In this document: positions 1 through 11,857 of the stretch, in pieces | Layout: every line of letters starts with the position of its first letter | How positions within the stretch are numbered: position 1 is the first letter of the stretch | NCBI GenBank assembly: GCA_963823045.1 | Contig: CAWGKA010000009.1 | Location: forward strand, 310,001-374,000 | Origin: JADLGL01 sp963823045 | GTDB lineage: Bacteria > Pseudomonadota > Alphaproteobacteria > Rhizobiales > Kaistiaceae | Direction of reading: 5' to 3' | DNA length: 64,000 nt | Made by a program: the position numbers and the translations under genes | Notes under the pieces: model-generated | Told to the model about the DNA's origin: nothing | The model's database searches: none | Seen by the model: only the letters and a program-made list of their open reading frames with translations

Positions 1-471
1 AGCGAGGCGTCGATCAGCGCGCCGTGCAGCGTGCGGTTCGACAGGTCGATGCCGTAGCGCGAGCACAGCGCGTCCAGCGAATTCGGACCCGCGGGAAAGC
101 GGCGACGCGCCAGCGCCAACGAATTGATGATGCGCGCCGGATCGAGCGCCGGCCGTGCCGATGCGGCCGAGCTCGGCATTGACGAAGGCAAGATCGAACT
201 CGGCGTTGTGGGCGATCAGCGGATCATCACCGACGAAGGCAAGGAAGTCGTCGACTGTCGCGGCGAAGACCGGTTTTTCGGCGAGGAAGGATTCCGACAG
301 CCCATGGACGCGATAGGATTCCGCCGAGATCGATCGCTCGGGGTTGATGTAGGCCTGATAGGAATTGCCGCTCGGGATATGATTGACGAGCTCGACCGCA
401 CCGATCTCGATGATGCGGTCGGTGGCCGTATCCAGGCCGGTGGTCTCGGTATCGAAAACGATCTCACGCAT
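1..471 (-). CDS. dnaQ: DNA polymerase III epsilon subunit, partial
   Basis: Reads leftward off the window edge, so only about the first 155 codons are present. It begins MREIVFDTETTGLD, the ExoI motif with the metal-binding DxE of the 3'-5' proofreading exonuclease. IGAVEL, RVHGLSE and LIAHNAEFD (ExoII region) follow. The frame changes near position 150, where an extra base lies in a CGGCCGGCG run, and homology continues as LDPARIINSLALARRRF and NSLDALCSRYGID. The ATG at 471 lies 11 bp after the coaE stop, so it is the last gene seen of a maf-aroE-coaE-dnaQ operon. The break is probably a sequencing error. Confidence 0.88.
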   Translation of the reverse strand, partial: MREIVFDTETTGLDTATDRIIEIGAVELVNHIPSGNSYQAYINPERSISAESYRVHGLSESFLAEKPVFAATVDDFLAFVGDDPLIAHNAEFDLAFVNAELGRIGTAGARSGAHHQFVGAGASPLSRGSEFAGRAVLALRHRPVEPHAARRADRRLA

Positions 472-482
472 CGGCAGAATAG

Positions 483-1072
483 CTAGCCCAAAGAAGCGGC
501 GGTCAGCTCGCCAATGATATCGCCGACGACGCGGCGAACTGCATCCATCGGCGCGCCGCTATCCACGACATAGTCGGCGCGATCGATCTTGGCGTCGAGC
601 GGCATCTGCCGTTCCGTGAGTTCGCGCGCCAAGTTCGGGCGACATGCCGCGCCCACGCAAGCGTTCTGCGGCGATCGCCGCCGGCACGGTCGTCACGAGG
701 ATACGGTCGCACAGTTCGTCGGCCCCCGTTTCGAATAGGAGCGGCACCTCAAGGGCAACGAGCGACCGATCGGCCTCCTCGGCGTCGAACAGGAAATCCT
801 CGATACGCCGGCGGACGATCGGATGCGTCAAGCGCTTCCAGCTCGTCGAGGCGTGCGGGATCGGCGCCGATCAGCGCCGCCAGACGGCGCCGGTCGATCT
901 TGCCGTCGACGACTGCGGCGGGAAATGCAGCGATGATCTCCGCAGGCGGATCGGCGTAGAGAGCATGAACGGCCGCATCCGCGTCGAAGACCGGAACGCC
1001 GGCATCGGCGAACATCCTGGCGACGGTCGTCTTGCCGCTGGCAATACCGCCGGTGATGCCGACTGCAATCAT
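483..1072 (-). CDS. coaE: Dephospho-CoA kinase (frame broken)
   Basis: Catalyses the last step of coenzyme A synthesis, phosphorylating dephospho-CoA. The first frame starts MIAVGITGGIASGKTT, a P-loop with GxxxxGKT, followed by DADAAVH. Homology then moves to a second frame (HPIVRRRIEDFL, VPLLFETGADELCD) near 830 and to a third near 640 (ELTERQMPLDAKIDRADYVVD). The length of about 196 codons fits the family. The ATG overlaps the aroE stop by 4 bp (ATGA), indicating translational coupling. Two single-base frame changes in an essential gene suggest sequence error rather than a pseudogene. Confidence 0.87.
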
Positions 1073-1906
1073 GCCGAAGCCTCGAGGTCGGCAACGATCA
1101 GCGCGCGCAATTCAGGCGTTACCTTCGGCCGCGCGCCGAACCATTTTTCGAACCCCGGCACGGCCTGGTGCAGCAGCATGCCGAGCCCATCGACGGTGAC
1201 ATGACCTCGCGCCCGCGCGTCGCGAAGGAGCCATGTATCGAGGGGGGCATAAACAAGGTCGTTGACCGCGGCGTTTTCGTTGAGCGCCGACAGGTCGATT
1301 TCGGGAGGCGGCTGGCCCGCCATGCCGAGCGACGTCGCATTGACGAGGAGACGAGCGACCGGCAGCCATTCAGCGAGGTCGCGCCAACCGGCGGGGCGTA
1401 TGCCAGTGCCGTATTGCAGGGCCAAGCCTGTTGGCGCGATCGAGCGAGCGATTGACGACGACAACCGGATCGAAGCCGCGCTGCAGCAACGCCCATACAA
1501 CGGCGCGCGATGCGCCGCCGGCGCCGAGCACGACGGCGACGCCGCCCTCGCCGTCCCAGCCGGGTGCACCGTGATCGAGATTGGCAAGGAAGCCTTCGGC
1601 GTCGGTATTGGTACCGAACAAGCGATTGTCTTCGAGCCACAGCGTGTTGACGGCGCCTAGCGCGGCGGCAACCGAATCGACCTCCGCAGCGCGAAAGGCA
1701 TTCTCCTTGTACGGCACCGTGACATTGCCTCCCACGAACCCACTATCGGCAAATCCGGCCAGGAAGCTGTCGATGCGATCCGGCTCGATCGCCGCGGCGA
1801 CATAGTCACCATCGATGCCGAACTCGCGCAGCCAATAGCGATGGATCAAGGGCGAGCGCGAATGCGCCACTGGCCAGCCTATGACGCAGGCCGTTCCCAC
1901 TGTCAC
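1069..1906 (-). CDS. aroE: Shikimate 5-dehydrogenase (frame broken)
   Basis: NADP-dependent reduction of 3-dehydroshikimate in aromatic amino-acid synthesis. The N-terminal part has the substrate loop SRSPLIH, the catalytic-lysine motif NVTVPYKEN, NTDAEGF, and the nucleotide-binding VVLGAGGASRA. After about residue 160 the frame changes (near 1430), and LLVNATSLGM and the C-terminal DGLGMLLHQAVPGFEKWFG continue in the new frame. Overlaps maf by 4 bp upstream and coaE by 4 bp downstream. Confidence 0.88.
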
Positions 1907-2493
1907 AGCGCGATCGCCCCGAGGCGGCGCAGGGAGGCAAGAAGCGGGATCAGGGGCAAACCAAGAATGGTGAAATAGTCTCCATCGATGCGCTCGAAGA
2001 GGCGAATACCGAGGCCCTCGAGCTGATAGGCGCCGACGCTGCTCATGGCGGCATGGCCGACATCATTGAGATAGCGATCGATTTCGGCATCGTCCAATCG
2101 GCGCATCGTCAGGCGTGCCGACCGCGCCTGCCGCACCAGGCGGCGACCGCCACGAGCGATGGCAAAGGCGGAGTGCAATTTGTGGGTCCGGCCCGACAGC
2201 GACTTCAATTGTGCCCTCGCGGCCTCCCGGCTGGCCGGCTTGGTGAGGAGTGCACCATCGATCTCCAATGTCTGATCGGCACCGATCACCAGCGCCTCGG
2301 CTTGGTTGCGGCTTGCCGATATTGCTTTTGCCTCGGCGAGAAGTCGCGCCAGTGTCTTGGGGTCGGACGACGTCGCGCCGGCGACCAGCGCGCGTTCGTC
2401 GATGTCATGAACCACCGACTGGACCTTGAGGCCGGCATTGGCGAGAAGCTGCCGCCGGATGGCGCTGCTCGATGCCAGAACGATTTGCGTCAT
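1903..2493 (-). CDS. maf: Maf family nucleoside triphosphate pyrophosphatase
   Basis: Intact, 196 residues, the usual length for Maf/YhdE house-cleaning pyrophosphatases that hydrolyse non-canonical or dTTP/UTP nucleotides. It opens with the signature LASSSAIRRQLL and carries VIGADQTLE (metal-binding acidic residue) and GAYQLEGLG. First gene of the leftward operon, ending in a 4 bp overlap with aroE. In related genomes a PEP-synthetase regulator (ppsR, DUF299) usually lies between maf and hemE; none is visible here. Confidence 0.93.
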   Translation of the reverse strand: MTQIVLASSSAIRRQLLANAGLKVQSVVHDIDERALVAGATSSDPKTLARLLAEAKAISASRNQAEALVIGADQTLEIDGALLTKPASREAARAQLKSLSGRTHKLHSAFAIARGGRRLVRQARSARLTMRRLDDAEIDRYLNDVGHAAMSSVGAYQLEGLGIRLFERIDGDYFTILGLPLIPLLASLRRLGAIAL

Positions 2494-2919
2494 CTCAAAT
2501 TGCCCTGCAGCGCAAGGTAGCTCGTCGATTCAAGCCCCGTGATTCTTGTCGTTGCTGTGCGTGGATTCGGAGAGGACCCGGGCAACCCGGTTTGGAGCCT
2601 GATCCATCCCGCTCATTGATTTTTCCGCTCAACGGTTTTCCTTCGCGATGTCAGTTCCATGACACTCGGCCAACCACGCCAATGCTTTTCTGTCCACTGA
2701 CAATCCACCGGAGACGGACCACATCCTATCGTCCAACTACCTGATACTTCTAGTAATTTTCGATAAGTTGCCTGAACTCGCTGCGATATGCGATGTCCTG
2801 TCCCCAGGGTTGGAATTGTGAATGGGGGGTCGGACAATCTGTGCCCGGCGAGGAATGTCGGAATTTGCCCCCTATTAGAATTAGTAATAAGAAGATTCTC
2901 TCTTTGAATATGATTGAAG
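2494..2919. other. Intergenic region next to hemE; candidate replication origin
   Basis: A 426 bp divergent gap with no convincing coding sequence. It is more AT-rich toward hemE (about 2870-2915) and holds four GANTC (CcrM methylation) sites at 2527, 2541, 2564 and 2894, three of them within 42 bp. In Caulobacter and several relatives oriC lies beside hemE, and parAB plus parS are 7-11 kb away here. I found only weak DnaA-box look-alikes and no clear CtrA TTAA-N7-TTAA site, so the assignment rests on synteny. Confidence 0.35.
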
Positions 2920-3976
2920 ATGAATGATGCGGTGGGCGAGCAGCCCAATCTCTTTCTGCGTGCCCTCGACGGATTGGCAGGACCACCTCCGATTTGGCTG
3001 ATGCGCCAGGCTGGTCGCTATCTGCCCGAATATCGAAAGCTGCGCGCGAAGGCAGGGTCGTTCCTCGACCTTTGCTATACACCTGAGCTGGCCGCGGAAG
3101 TGACGCTGCAGCCGGTACGCCGGTTCGGGTTCGATGCTGCGATCCTGTTCTCCGATATCCTGGTCATTCCTGACGCGCTTGGGCCGGTCGGTTCGGTTCG
3201 CTGAGGGTGAAGGACCAGCGTTGGAGCCAATCGACGATGCGGGCGTTCATGGGCTGGACGTTGGGGCGGTCAGAGAGAAATTGGCGCCGGTGTTTGAGAC
3301 CGTGCGCCGGGTGCGGGGCGAGCTGCCGGCCAACAAGGCGTTGATCGGCTTCTGCGGCGCGCCGTGGACGGTGGCGACCTATATGATCGCCGGGCGCGGC
3401 ACGCCTGACCAGGCGCCTTCGCGATTGCTTGCGGCGCAGCAGCCCGATCTGCTGGATATTCTGATCGACAAGCTTGTGGTTGCCTCGGCCGACTATCTGG
3501 TCGGCCAGCTCGAAGCTGGGGCCGACGCGATCCAGATATTCGACAGCTGGGCGAGCGTGCTCGAGCCACACGCGTTTCGGCGCTGGTGTATCCAGCCGAC
3601 TGCTGAGATCGTTCGCCTCGTCCGCGAGAAGGTGCCAAAGGCCAGGGTGATCGGCTTCCCCAAGGGCGCCGGACTGATGACTGAGAGTTACGCGGCGGGT
3701 ACGGGTATCAACGCGATGGGGATCGATTGGACGGTCCCGCTTTCCTTTGCGCGCGCGGAGTTGCAGTCCAGCATGACGGTGCAAGGCAATCTCGATCCGA
3801 TGGTGCTGGTCGCGGGCGGCAAGGCCCTGGATGAGGCCATTGACCGCATCATGGACATGCTGGCGGGCCGGCGCTTCATCTTCAATCTCGGTCATGGCAT
3901 CGTGCCGGTGACGCCGATCGCCCATGTCGAGCAGTTGGTAGCGCGTGTGCGAAGGTGGCAAGGAGTTGTGGCGTGA
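2920..3976 (+). CDS. hemE: Uroporphyrinogen decarboxylase (frame broken)
   Basis: Decarboxylates uroporphyrinogen III to coproporphyrinogen III in haem synthesis. Start chosen at ATG 2920 (MNDAVGE); an in-frame TTG lies 6 bp upstream. Signature WLMRQAGRYLPEYR is near residue 27, then DLCYTPELAAEVTLQP and ILFSDILVIPDALG. The frame changes near 3190, after which RFAEGEGPALEP, FCGAPWTVATYMI, IGFPKGAG and FNLGHGIVP continue to the end. The last codons overlap the hemJ start (GTGA), so the two haem genes are coupled. Confidence 0.9.
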
Positions 3977-4404
3977 ACAACGGGTATCATTGGCTTCTCG
4001 CCTTCCACATCATCGCAATGGTGGCGTGGATGGCCGGCATTTTCTATCTGCCGCGGCTCTTCGTCTATCACGCCGATGCCGAGGCGGGCTCCGACAAGTC
4101 GGAGACGTTCAAGATCATGGAACGGCGCCTGCTGCGCGGGATCATGACGCCGGCGATGATCGGCACCTGGGCCGCCGGGCTTTGGCTCGTGATCTGGTCG
4201 AAGCAGTATGACGATGGCTGGTTCATGGCCAAGTTCATCCTGGTGCTCGGCATGACCGGCATCCATTTCTGGCTTTCCGCAAGGCGGAAGGACTTTGCTG
4301 CCGACGCCAATCGATACCCGGCGCGCACCTATCGCATGGTCAATGAGATCCCCACGCTGCTGCTCATCGGCATCGTCATCCTGGTGGTGATCAAGCCGTT
4401 CTGA
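3973..4404 (+). CDS. hemJ: HemJ-type protoporphyrinogen IX oxidase
   Basis: Membrane protein of 143 residues, the size of the HemJ (UPF0093) family that oxidises protoporphyrinogen IX in bacteria lacking HemG or HemY. Four hydrophobic segments are visible (LLAFHIIAMVAWMAGIFYL; MIGTWAAGLWLVI; FMAKFILVLGMTGIHFWL; LLLIGIVILVVI), with conserved His residues in the first and third. Start taken at GTG 3973, overlapping the hemE stop. The hemE-hemJ-rho order is typical of Rhizobiales. Confidence 0.88.
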   Translation: MNNGYHWLLAFHIIAMVAWMAGIFYLPRLFVYHADAEAGSDKSETFKIMERRLLRGIMTPAMIGTWAAGLWLVIWSKQYDDGWFMAKFILVLGMTGIHFWLSARRKDFAADANRYPARTYRMVNEIPTLLLIGIVILVVIKPF

Positions 4405-4609
4405 TTGTCGGGTGCGCTGGCGGAATGGCGCTTGTTTCGCCGTCGCCCCGGCATTATGTTCGAAGTGATCTGATCAAGCAGACGGGCACAGGGCGCTTCT
4501 CCAGCATCACCCGTGTTGCCACGGCGACGGCACAGCCAGATCGCCTGAAGTTCTGCAATTCCCCCGCATCTACCCACAATCGGCGTAAGACCGAGCTAAG
4601 GAAAACTGT

Positions 4610-5877
4610 ATGCCTGAAATGAAACTTCAGGACCTCAAGGCGAAATCGCCCCCGGAACTTTTGAGCTTCGCGGAAGAACTTGAGGTCGAAAACGCCAATA
4701 CGCTCCGCAAGCAGGAGTTGATGTTTGGCATCCTCAAACAACTTGCAAGCAAAGGCACCGATATCATCGGTGCCGGCGTCGTGGAGGTCCTGCAGGACGG
4801 CTTCGGCTTTCTGCGGTCCCCGGACGCCAATTATCTCGCCGGGCCGGACGACATCTACATCTCACCGTCTCAGATTCGCCGCTTCTCCCTGCGGACGGGC
4901 GACACGGTCGAGGGCGAGATCCGCAGCCCCAAGGACGGCGAGCGCTATTTCGCGCTGCTCAAGGTCAACACGATCAATTTCCAGGACCCGGAGAAGGCGC
5001 GGCACAAGATCCATTTCGACAATCTGACGCCGCTCTATCCGGATGAGCGGTTGAAGATGGAGACTCGAAGATCCGACGCGTAAGGACATGAGCGCCCGCG
5101 TCATCGATCTCGTGGCGCCGCTCGGCAAGGGCCAGCGCGCGCTGATCACCGCGCCGCCGCGGACCGGCAAGACCGTGTTCCTGCAGAACATCGCGCATGC
5201 GATCACGACGAACCATCCGGAGTGCTTCCTGATCGTTCTCCTTATCGACGAGCGGCCCGAGGAAGTGACGGACATGCAGCGCTCGGTGAACGGCGAGGTC
5301 GTGTCGTCGACCTTCGACGAGCCGGCGACGCGCCACGTGGCGGTGGCGGAGATGGTGATCGAGAAGGCGAAGCGCCTGGTCGAGCACGGCCGCGACGTCG
5401 TCATCCTCCTCGATTCGATCACCCGCCTCGGCCGCGCCTACAACACGGTGGTGCCGTCCTCGGGCAAGGTGCTGACCGGCGGCGTCGACGCCAATGCGCT
5501 GCAGCGGCCGAAGCGCTTCTTCGGCGCGGCGCGCAATATCGAGGAAGGCGGTTCGCTGACGATCATCGCGACGGCGCTGATCGATACCGGCAGCCGCATG
5601 GACGAAGTCATCTTCGAGGAATTCAAGGGCACCGGTAACTCGGAAATCATCCTCGACCGCAAGGTTGCCGACAAGCGCGTCTTCCCGGCGATCGACATCC
5701 AGCGCTCCGGCACGCGTAAGGAAGAGCTCCTGGTGCCGGCGGACATCCTCAAGAAGATGTACGTTCTGCGCCGCATCCTGACGCCGATGGGCACGATCGA
5801 TGCGATCGAGTTCCTGCTCGACAAGCTGCGGCAGACGAAGAGCAACGGTGAGTTCTTCGAATTCGATGAACACCTAG
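4610..5877 (+). CDS. rho: Transcription termination factor Rho (frame broken)
   Basis: Hexameric RNA helicase of factor-dependent termination. The N-terminal frame has the Rho-N helix region (LQDLKAKSPPELL) and the cold-shock RNA-binding fold (GFGFLRSPDANYL). Near 5066 one extra base shifts the frame, and EDPTRKDMSARVIDL, the ATP-binding APPRTGKT and the Q-loop region LDSITRLGRAYN follow. At the end, removing one T at 5861-5864 restores the family C-terminus ESMNT and the TAG at 5875-5877; as written, the frame runs on into the next gene. Two exactly placeable insertions in an essential gene argue for sequencing error. Confidence 0.92.
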
Positions 5878-5890
5878 CGAGGGTCCGCCG

Positions 5891-6561
5891 ATGTCGGAGG
5901 AGCTCTGGATCGGCCGGCGACCGCTATCTCGAGGAGCGGCACTTCGCGCGATGATCCGGTCGTTGACGGCAGGGCTGAAGGCCGCTGCCGCGGCCGGGCT
6001 GCCGGAGATCGCCGTCTCGCCGATGCAGGGCAAGCTCCTCCAGGTGCTCGCGGCGTCGGTGGGCGCGCGGCGGATCCTCGAGATCGGCGCGCTTGGCGGC
6101 TACAGCGCCACCTGGATGGCGCGCGGCCTGCCGGACGACGGGAAGCTGATCAGCCTTGAGCTTGAACCGCTCCACGCCGAGGTGGCGCGCGGCAATCTCG
6201 CCAAGGCCGGCGTCGGCGACAAGGTCGACATCTGGATCGGCGCGGCGCTCGATCTGCTGCCGAAGCTGGCGGCGGCCGATGTCGGGCCATTCGACTTCAC
6301 CTTCATCGACGCCGACAAGGCGAACATCCCGGCCTATTTCGATTGGGCGGTGAAGCTGTCGCGACCGGGCGCACTGATCCTCGTCGACAATGTCATGCGC
6401 CACGGCGCGCTGATCGATCCGGAGGCGAACAGCCCGGACGTCGTCGGCGTCCGGGCGTTCCTCGACGCGCTGAAGGATGATGGTCGCGTCAGCGCGACGA
6501 CGATCCAGACCGTCGGCGCCAAGGGCTATGACGGCTTCACCCTGGCGCTGGTGATCGGGGC

Positions 6562-6565
<4 letters not shown>
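5891..6565 (+). CDS. SAM-dependent O-methyltransferase, caffeoyl-CoA type (frame broken)
   Basis: Class I methyltransferase of the O-MT/YrrM family. AGLPEIAVSPMQGKLL leads into the SAM site ILEIGALGGYSATWMA, then LELEPLHAEVAR, DFTFIDADKANIPAYF and LILVDNVMRHG, as in metal-dependent catechol/caffeoyl-CoA O-methyltransferases. The N-terminus is scrambled: MSEELW is in one frame, DRYLEERHFAR in a second and DDPVVD in a third within about 80 bp, so roughly three indels lie at 5900-5975. Substrate unknown. Lies inside the normally contiguous rho-mnmE block. Its TAG interlocks with the stop of the convergent downstream gene in a shared CTAG. Confidence 0.8.
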
Positions 6566-8593
<2,028 letters not shown>

Positions 8594-8637
8594 GGACGTA
8601 GTCCTAGAGCCTGAACGGGCCTCAGCGGAAGGGATGG

Positions 8638-9970
8638 ATGACGGGCGGCGTCACGATATTCGCGCTGTCGAGCGGCGCGCCGCCGGCCGGGATCGCGGTG
8701 ATCCGCGTCAGCGGGCCGGGAACCAGGTCGGCGTTGCAGCGATTGATTGGCGGCGTCCCGGCGGCCCGCTATGCGTCGCTGCGGACGATAAGGGATCCGG
8801 CGACTGGCGAGGCCATCGACCGCGGGGTCGCGCTGTTCTTCCCGGGGCCCGCGTCCTTCACCGGTGAGGACGTCGCCGAGTTTCACGTGCATGGCGGCCG
8901 GGCGGTGGTCAGCGCCTTGCTGGCTGCTCTGGGCGCCCTCCCCGGCTTCCGGCCGGCCGAACCCGGCGAATTCACCCGCCGGGCCTTTGTTGCGGGTCGG
9001 CTCGATCTGACGGAAGCGGAGGGTCTTGCCGACCTTGTCGACGCGGATACGGAAGCGCAGCGACGTGCCGCTTTCGAGCAGATGCAAGGATCGATTCGGA
9101 GCGCAATACGAATCCTGGGCGGGAGCGTTGACGCGTGCACGGGGTTTGATCGAAGCGGAATTGGACTTCTGCCGAGGAGGAAGAATCTCGGCGGGGTCTG
9201 GAGCGCTGAGGGCCGGACGTTGGCGGCTGTCATAGCCGAGGAGATGGAGGCCGCGCTGGCGGGGTTCGACCGGGCGCGCGGCATCCGCGACGGGCCTGCA
9301 AGTGATGCTGCTCGGACCGGTCAATGCAGGTAAGTCGACCTTGCTCAACGCCATTGCCGGGCGCGATGTGGCGATCGTATCGACGGAGGCGGGGACGACG
9401 CGCGATTTGATCGAGGTGGCGGTCGATGTCGGCGGCTTCAAGGTGACGTTCGTCGATGGGGCGGGCCTTCGCGAGGCGGAGGGGCTGGTGGAGCAGGAGG
9501 GCATCCGTCGGGCGCGGGCACGGGCCAAGGAGGCCGACTCTGGTGCTGTGGTTGGTCGGAGGGCGGCAAAACCTCGAGCGGCCGAGGTCGACGCCGAGGG
9601 CGAGGTTTGGACGGTGGCGACGAAGGCCGATCTCACAGATGGCTTCGAATTGATTCGGTTACGGAATGAAGCCGATTTCGTTGTGTCCGGGCGAATGGGA
9701 ACCGGGATCGATGCGTTGCTCGCGGCGGTCAGGGATTGGGCTGCGGAGCGCGGGTCGGGAGAGCCGCCGCTGGTGACGCGGGAGCGGCATCGGTCGGCCG
9801 TGGTGGAGGCCTTGGGCGCGGTACGGAGTGCCGATGGGCCGGGAAGAAGTCAGAGCTGGCGGCTGAGGATCTGACGGCTCGCGACCGATGCGATAGGGCG
9901 CGTCACGGGACGGATTGACGTGGAAGCCGTTCTGGACATTGTCTTCCGTGAGTTCTGCATCGGGAAGTAG
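8638..9970 (+). CDS. mnmE: tRNA modification GTPase MnmE (frame broken)
   Basis: With MnmG, it installs the cmnm5 group on wobble uridine 34. The N-terminal folate-binding domain is visible (TIFALSSGAPPAGIAVIRVSG; FTGEDVAEFHVHGGRAV; FTRRAFVAGRLDLTEAEGLADL). The G domain in another frame has LLGPVNAGKSTLLNAIAGRD (G1) and GTTRD (G2). The C-terminal ELAAEDLRLATDAIGRVTGRI and the family-ending IVFREFCIGK with TAG at 9968-9970 need further frame changes. At least four indels overall. The stop lies 12 bp before the mnmG GTG, with parS between. Confidence 0.87.
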
Positions 9971-9974
9971 GCGG

Positions 9975-9990
9975 CGTTTCACGTGAAACA
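9975..9990. promoter_or_regulatory. parS: parS centromere site 1, overlapping the mnmG start codon
   Basis: CGTTTCACGTGAAACA matches the conserved ParB-binding palindrome TGTTTCACGTGAAACA at 15 of 16 positions; the 14 bp core (9976-9989) is a perfect palindrome. The mnmG GTG start at 9983 lies in its right half, so one stretch is both a segregation site and a translation start. parA and parB lie 2.5-4 kb downstream. Confidence 0.93.
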
Positions 9991-11857
9991 CGAGTCATCC
10001 TTTGACGTCGTCGTCGTCGGCGGCGGACATGCCGGTACTGAGGCAGCCGCGGCGGCGGCGCGCATGGGGGCGCGTACGGCGCTTGTCACGCATCGCTTCG
10101 ATACGATCGGCGCCATGTCCTGTAATCCCGCCATCGGGGGCCTTGGAAAGGGCCATTTGGTTCGGGAGATCGATGCCCTGGATGGTTTGATGGGCCGCGT
10201 CGCCGATGCCGGGGGAATCCAGTTCAGAGTGCTGAATCGGAGCCGCGGTCCGGCGGTGCGGGGGCCGAGGGCCCAGGCTGATCGGAAGCTCTACGCGGCG
10301 GCAATGCAGGAGGCGATCCGGAACACGCCGGGCCTGTCTGTGATCGAATCTGCGGTCGAGGATCTGGTCGTGGCCGATGGCTGCGTGGCCGGGCTCGTCC
10401 TGGCGGACGGGGCCGTTGTTGGCGCCGGGGCAGTGGTGCTGACAACGGGCACGTTCCTGAGGGGCGTGATCCATATCGGGGAGACGATGGTCGCGGCGGG
10501 CCGGGTCGGCGAGGCGCCCTCCGTCGGATTGGCGAGGACGTTGGAGGAGTTGGGCTTTCGCCTCGGCCGGCTGAAGACAGGAACACCGCCTCGGCTCGAT
10601 GGAACGACCATTGACTGGAACGGACTGCAGGCGCAGCCGGGTGACGATCCGCCGGAACCGTTTTCGTTGATGACGGATCGAATCGTGAACCGGCAGATCG
10701 ATTGTCACATCACGGCGACGACGGCGAAGACGCACGATTTGATCCGCAACAGCCTCAATCGTTCGCCGCTCTATTCCGGTCAGATCGCCAGCCGTGGTCC
10801 GCGCTATTGTCCGTCGATCGAGGACAAGGTCGTGCGTTTCGCCGAGAAGGAACATCACCAGATCTTTCTCGAACCGGAGGGCCTGGACGACGACACGGTT
10901 TACCCCAATGGGATTTCGACCTCACTCCCGGAGGACGTTCAGGCCGCGGTAATCGCATCTATTCCCGGGCTTGAGAAGGCGCGCATCAAGCGGCCGGGCT
11001 ATGCGATCGAATATGATCACGTCGATCCGCGGGAGTTGCGGGCAACGCTGGAAACCAAGCGTTTGCCTGGTCTTTTTCTCGCCGGCCAGATCAACGGCAC
11101 GACGGGCTATGAGGAGGCGGCGGCGCAGGGCCTGCTTGCCGGCGCCAACGCGGCCGCACGGGCAGGGGGTGGGGAGGGCGTCACGATCTCCCGGGCCGAA
11201 GGGTATCTCGGCGTTATGGTAGACGACCTCGTGACCCGTGGCGTGTCGGAGCCGTATCGCATGTTCACCTCGCGGGCGGAGTACCGGCTGTCGCTGCGGG
11301 CCGACAATGCCGACCAACGATTGACGCCGCTTGGCGCCCGGCTCGGCCTGGTGGGGGCGGACCGAGCGAAGCTTCACGCGGCACGATCGGCGGAGCTTGC
11401 GGGGCTGCGGGAGCAGCTGTTGGCGTTGTCGCTGACGCCCAGCGAAGCGAAGGGCCGCGGCCTGGCGGTGAACCAGGACGGCGTGCGAAGGACGGGCCTC
11501 GATTTACTGGCGCTCCCGGGCGTGACCTTGGCCGACCTTCGCGCGATCTGGCCGGAGCTCGGTGACCGGTCGGCCGCGGCCGAGACACAGATCGAGATCG
11601 AGGCCGGCTATGCGGCGTTCGTGCGGAGGCAGGAGAAGGACGTCCAAGCCTTTCAACGAGAAGAGGAAACGCCGTTGCCCGACATCGACGTCGATGAAGT
11701 GAGCGGGCTTTCGAATGAGATCAAGGAACGGATCAAGCTGGTGCGGCCGCGCTCGGTGGGGCAGGCGGCGCGTATCGAAGGCATGACGCCGGCGGCGCTG
11801 GCGCTGCTTCTGGCGACCGCGAAACGGACGTCGCGTGAGCAACGCAAGGCGGGATAG
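9983..11857 (+). CDS. mnmG: tRNA uridine-5-carboxymethylaminomethyl synthesis enzyme MnmG (GidA)
   Basis: Intact, 624 residues, full length for GidA. The FAD-binding dinucleotide fold VVVVGGGHAGTEAAAAAARMG is at residues 8-28, then TIGAMSCNPAIGGLGKGHLVREIDALDG-type segments, GTFLRGVIHIG, RLKTGTPPRLDG and GLFLAGQINGTTGYEEAAAQG. Start taken at GTG 9983 (VKHESSFDVVV), embedded in a parS site. Works with MnmE, encoded immediately upstream. The 3' end overlaps rsmG by 23 bp. Confidence 0.96.
   Translation: MKHESSFDVVVVGGGHAGTEAAAAAARMGARTALVTHRFDTIGAMSCNPAIGGLGKGHLVREIDALDGLMGRVADAGGIQFRVLNRSRGPAVRGPRAQADRKLYAAAMQEAIRNTPGLSVIESAVEDLVVADGCVAGLVLADGAVVGAGAVVLTTGTFLRGVIHIGETMVAAGRVGEAPSVGLARTLEELGFRLGRLKTGTPPRLDGTTIDWNGLQAQPGDDPPEPFSLMTDRIVNRQIDCHITATTAKTHDLIRNSLNRSPLYSGQIASRGPRYCPSIEDKVVRFAEKEHHQIFLEPEGLDDDTVYPNGISTSLPEDVQAAVIASIPGLEKARIKRPGYAIEYDHVDPRELRATLETKRLPGLFLAGQINGTTGYEEAAAQGLLAGANAAARAGGGEGVTISRAEGYLGVMVDDLVTRGVSEPYRMFTSRAEYRLSLRADNADQRLTPLGARLGLVGADRAKLHAARSAELAGLREQLLALSLTPSEAKGRGLAVNQDGVRRTGLDLLALPGVTLADLRAIWPELGDRSAAAETQIEIEAGYAAFVRRQEKDVQAFQREEETPLPDIDVDEVSGLSNEIKERIKLVRPRSVGQAARIEGMTPAALALLLATAKRTSREQRKAG

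Noticed and set aside
2640..2830. DnaA boxes in the hemE intergenic region
   Set aside because: The best look-alikes match only about 6 of 9 positions of TTATCCACA, not enough to annotate.
8880..8893. parS-like GTTTCACGTGCATG in mnmE
   Set aside because: Only the left half of the palindrome matches, and the codons encode the conserved mnmE motif EFHVHGG, which explains the sequence.
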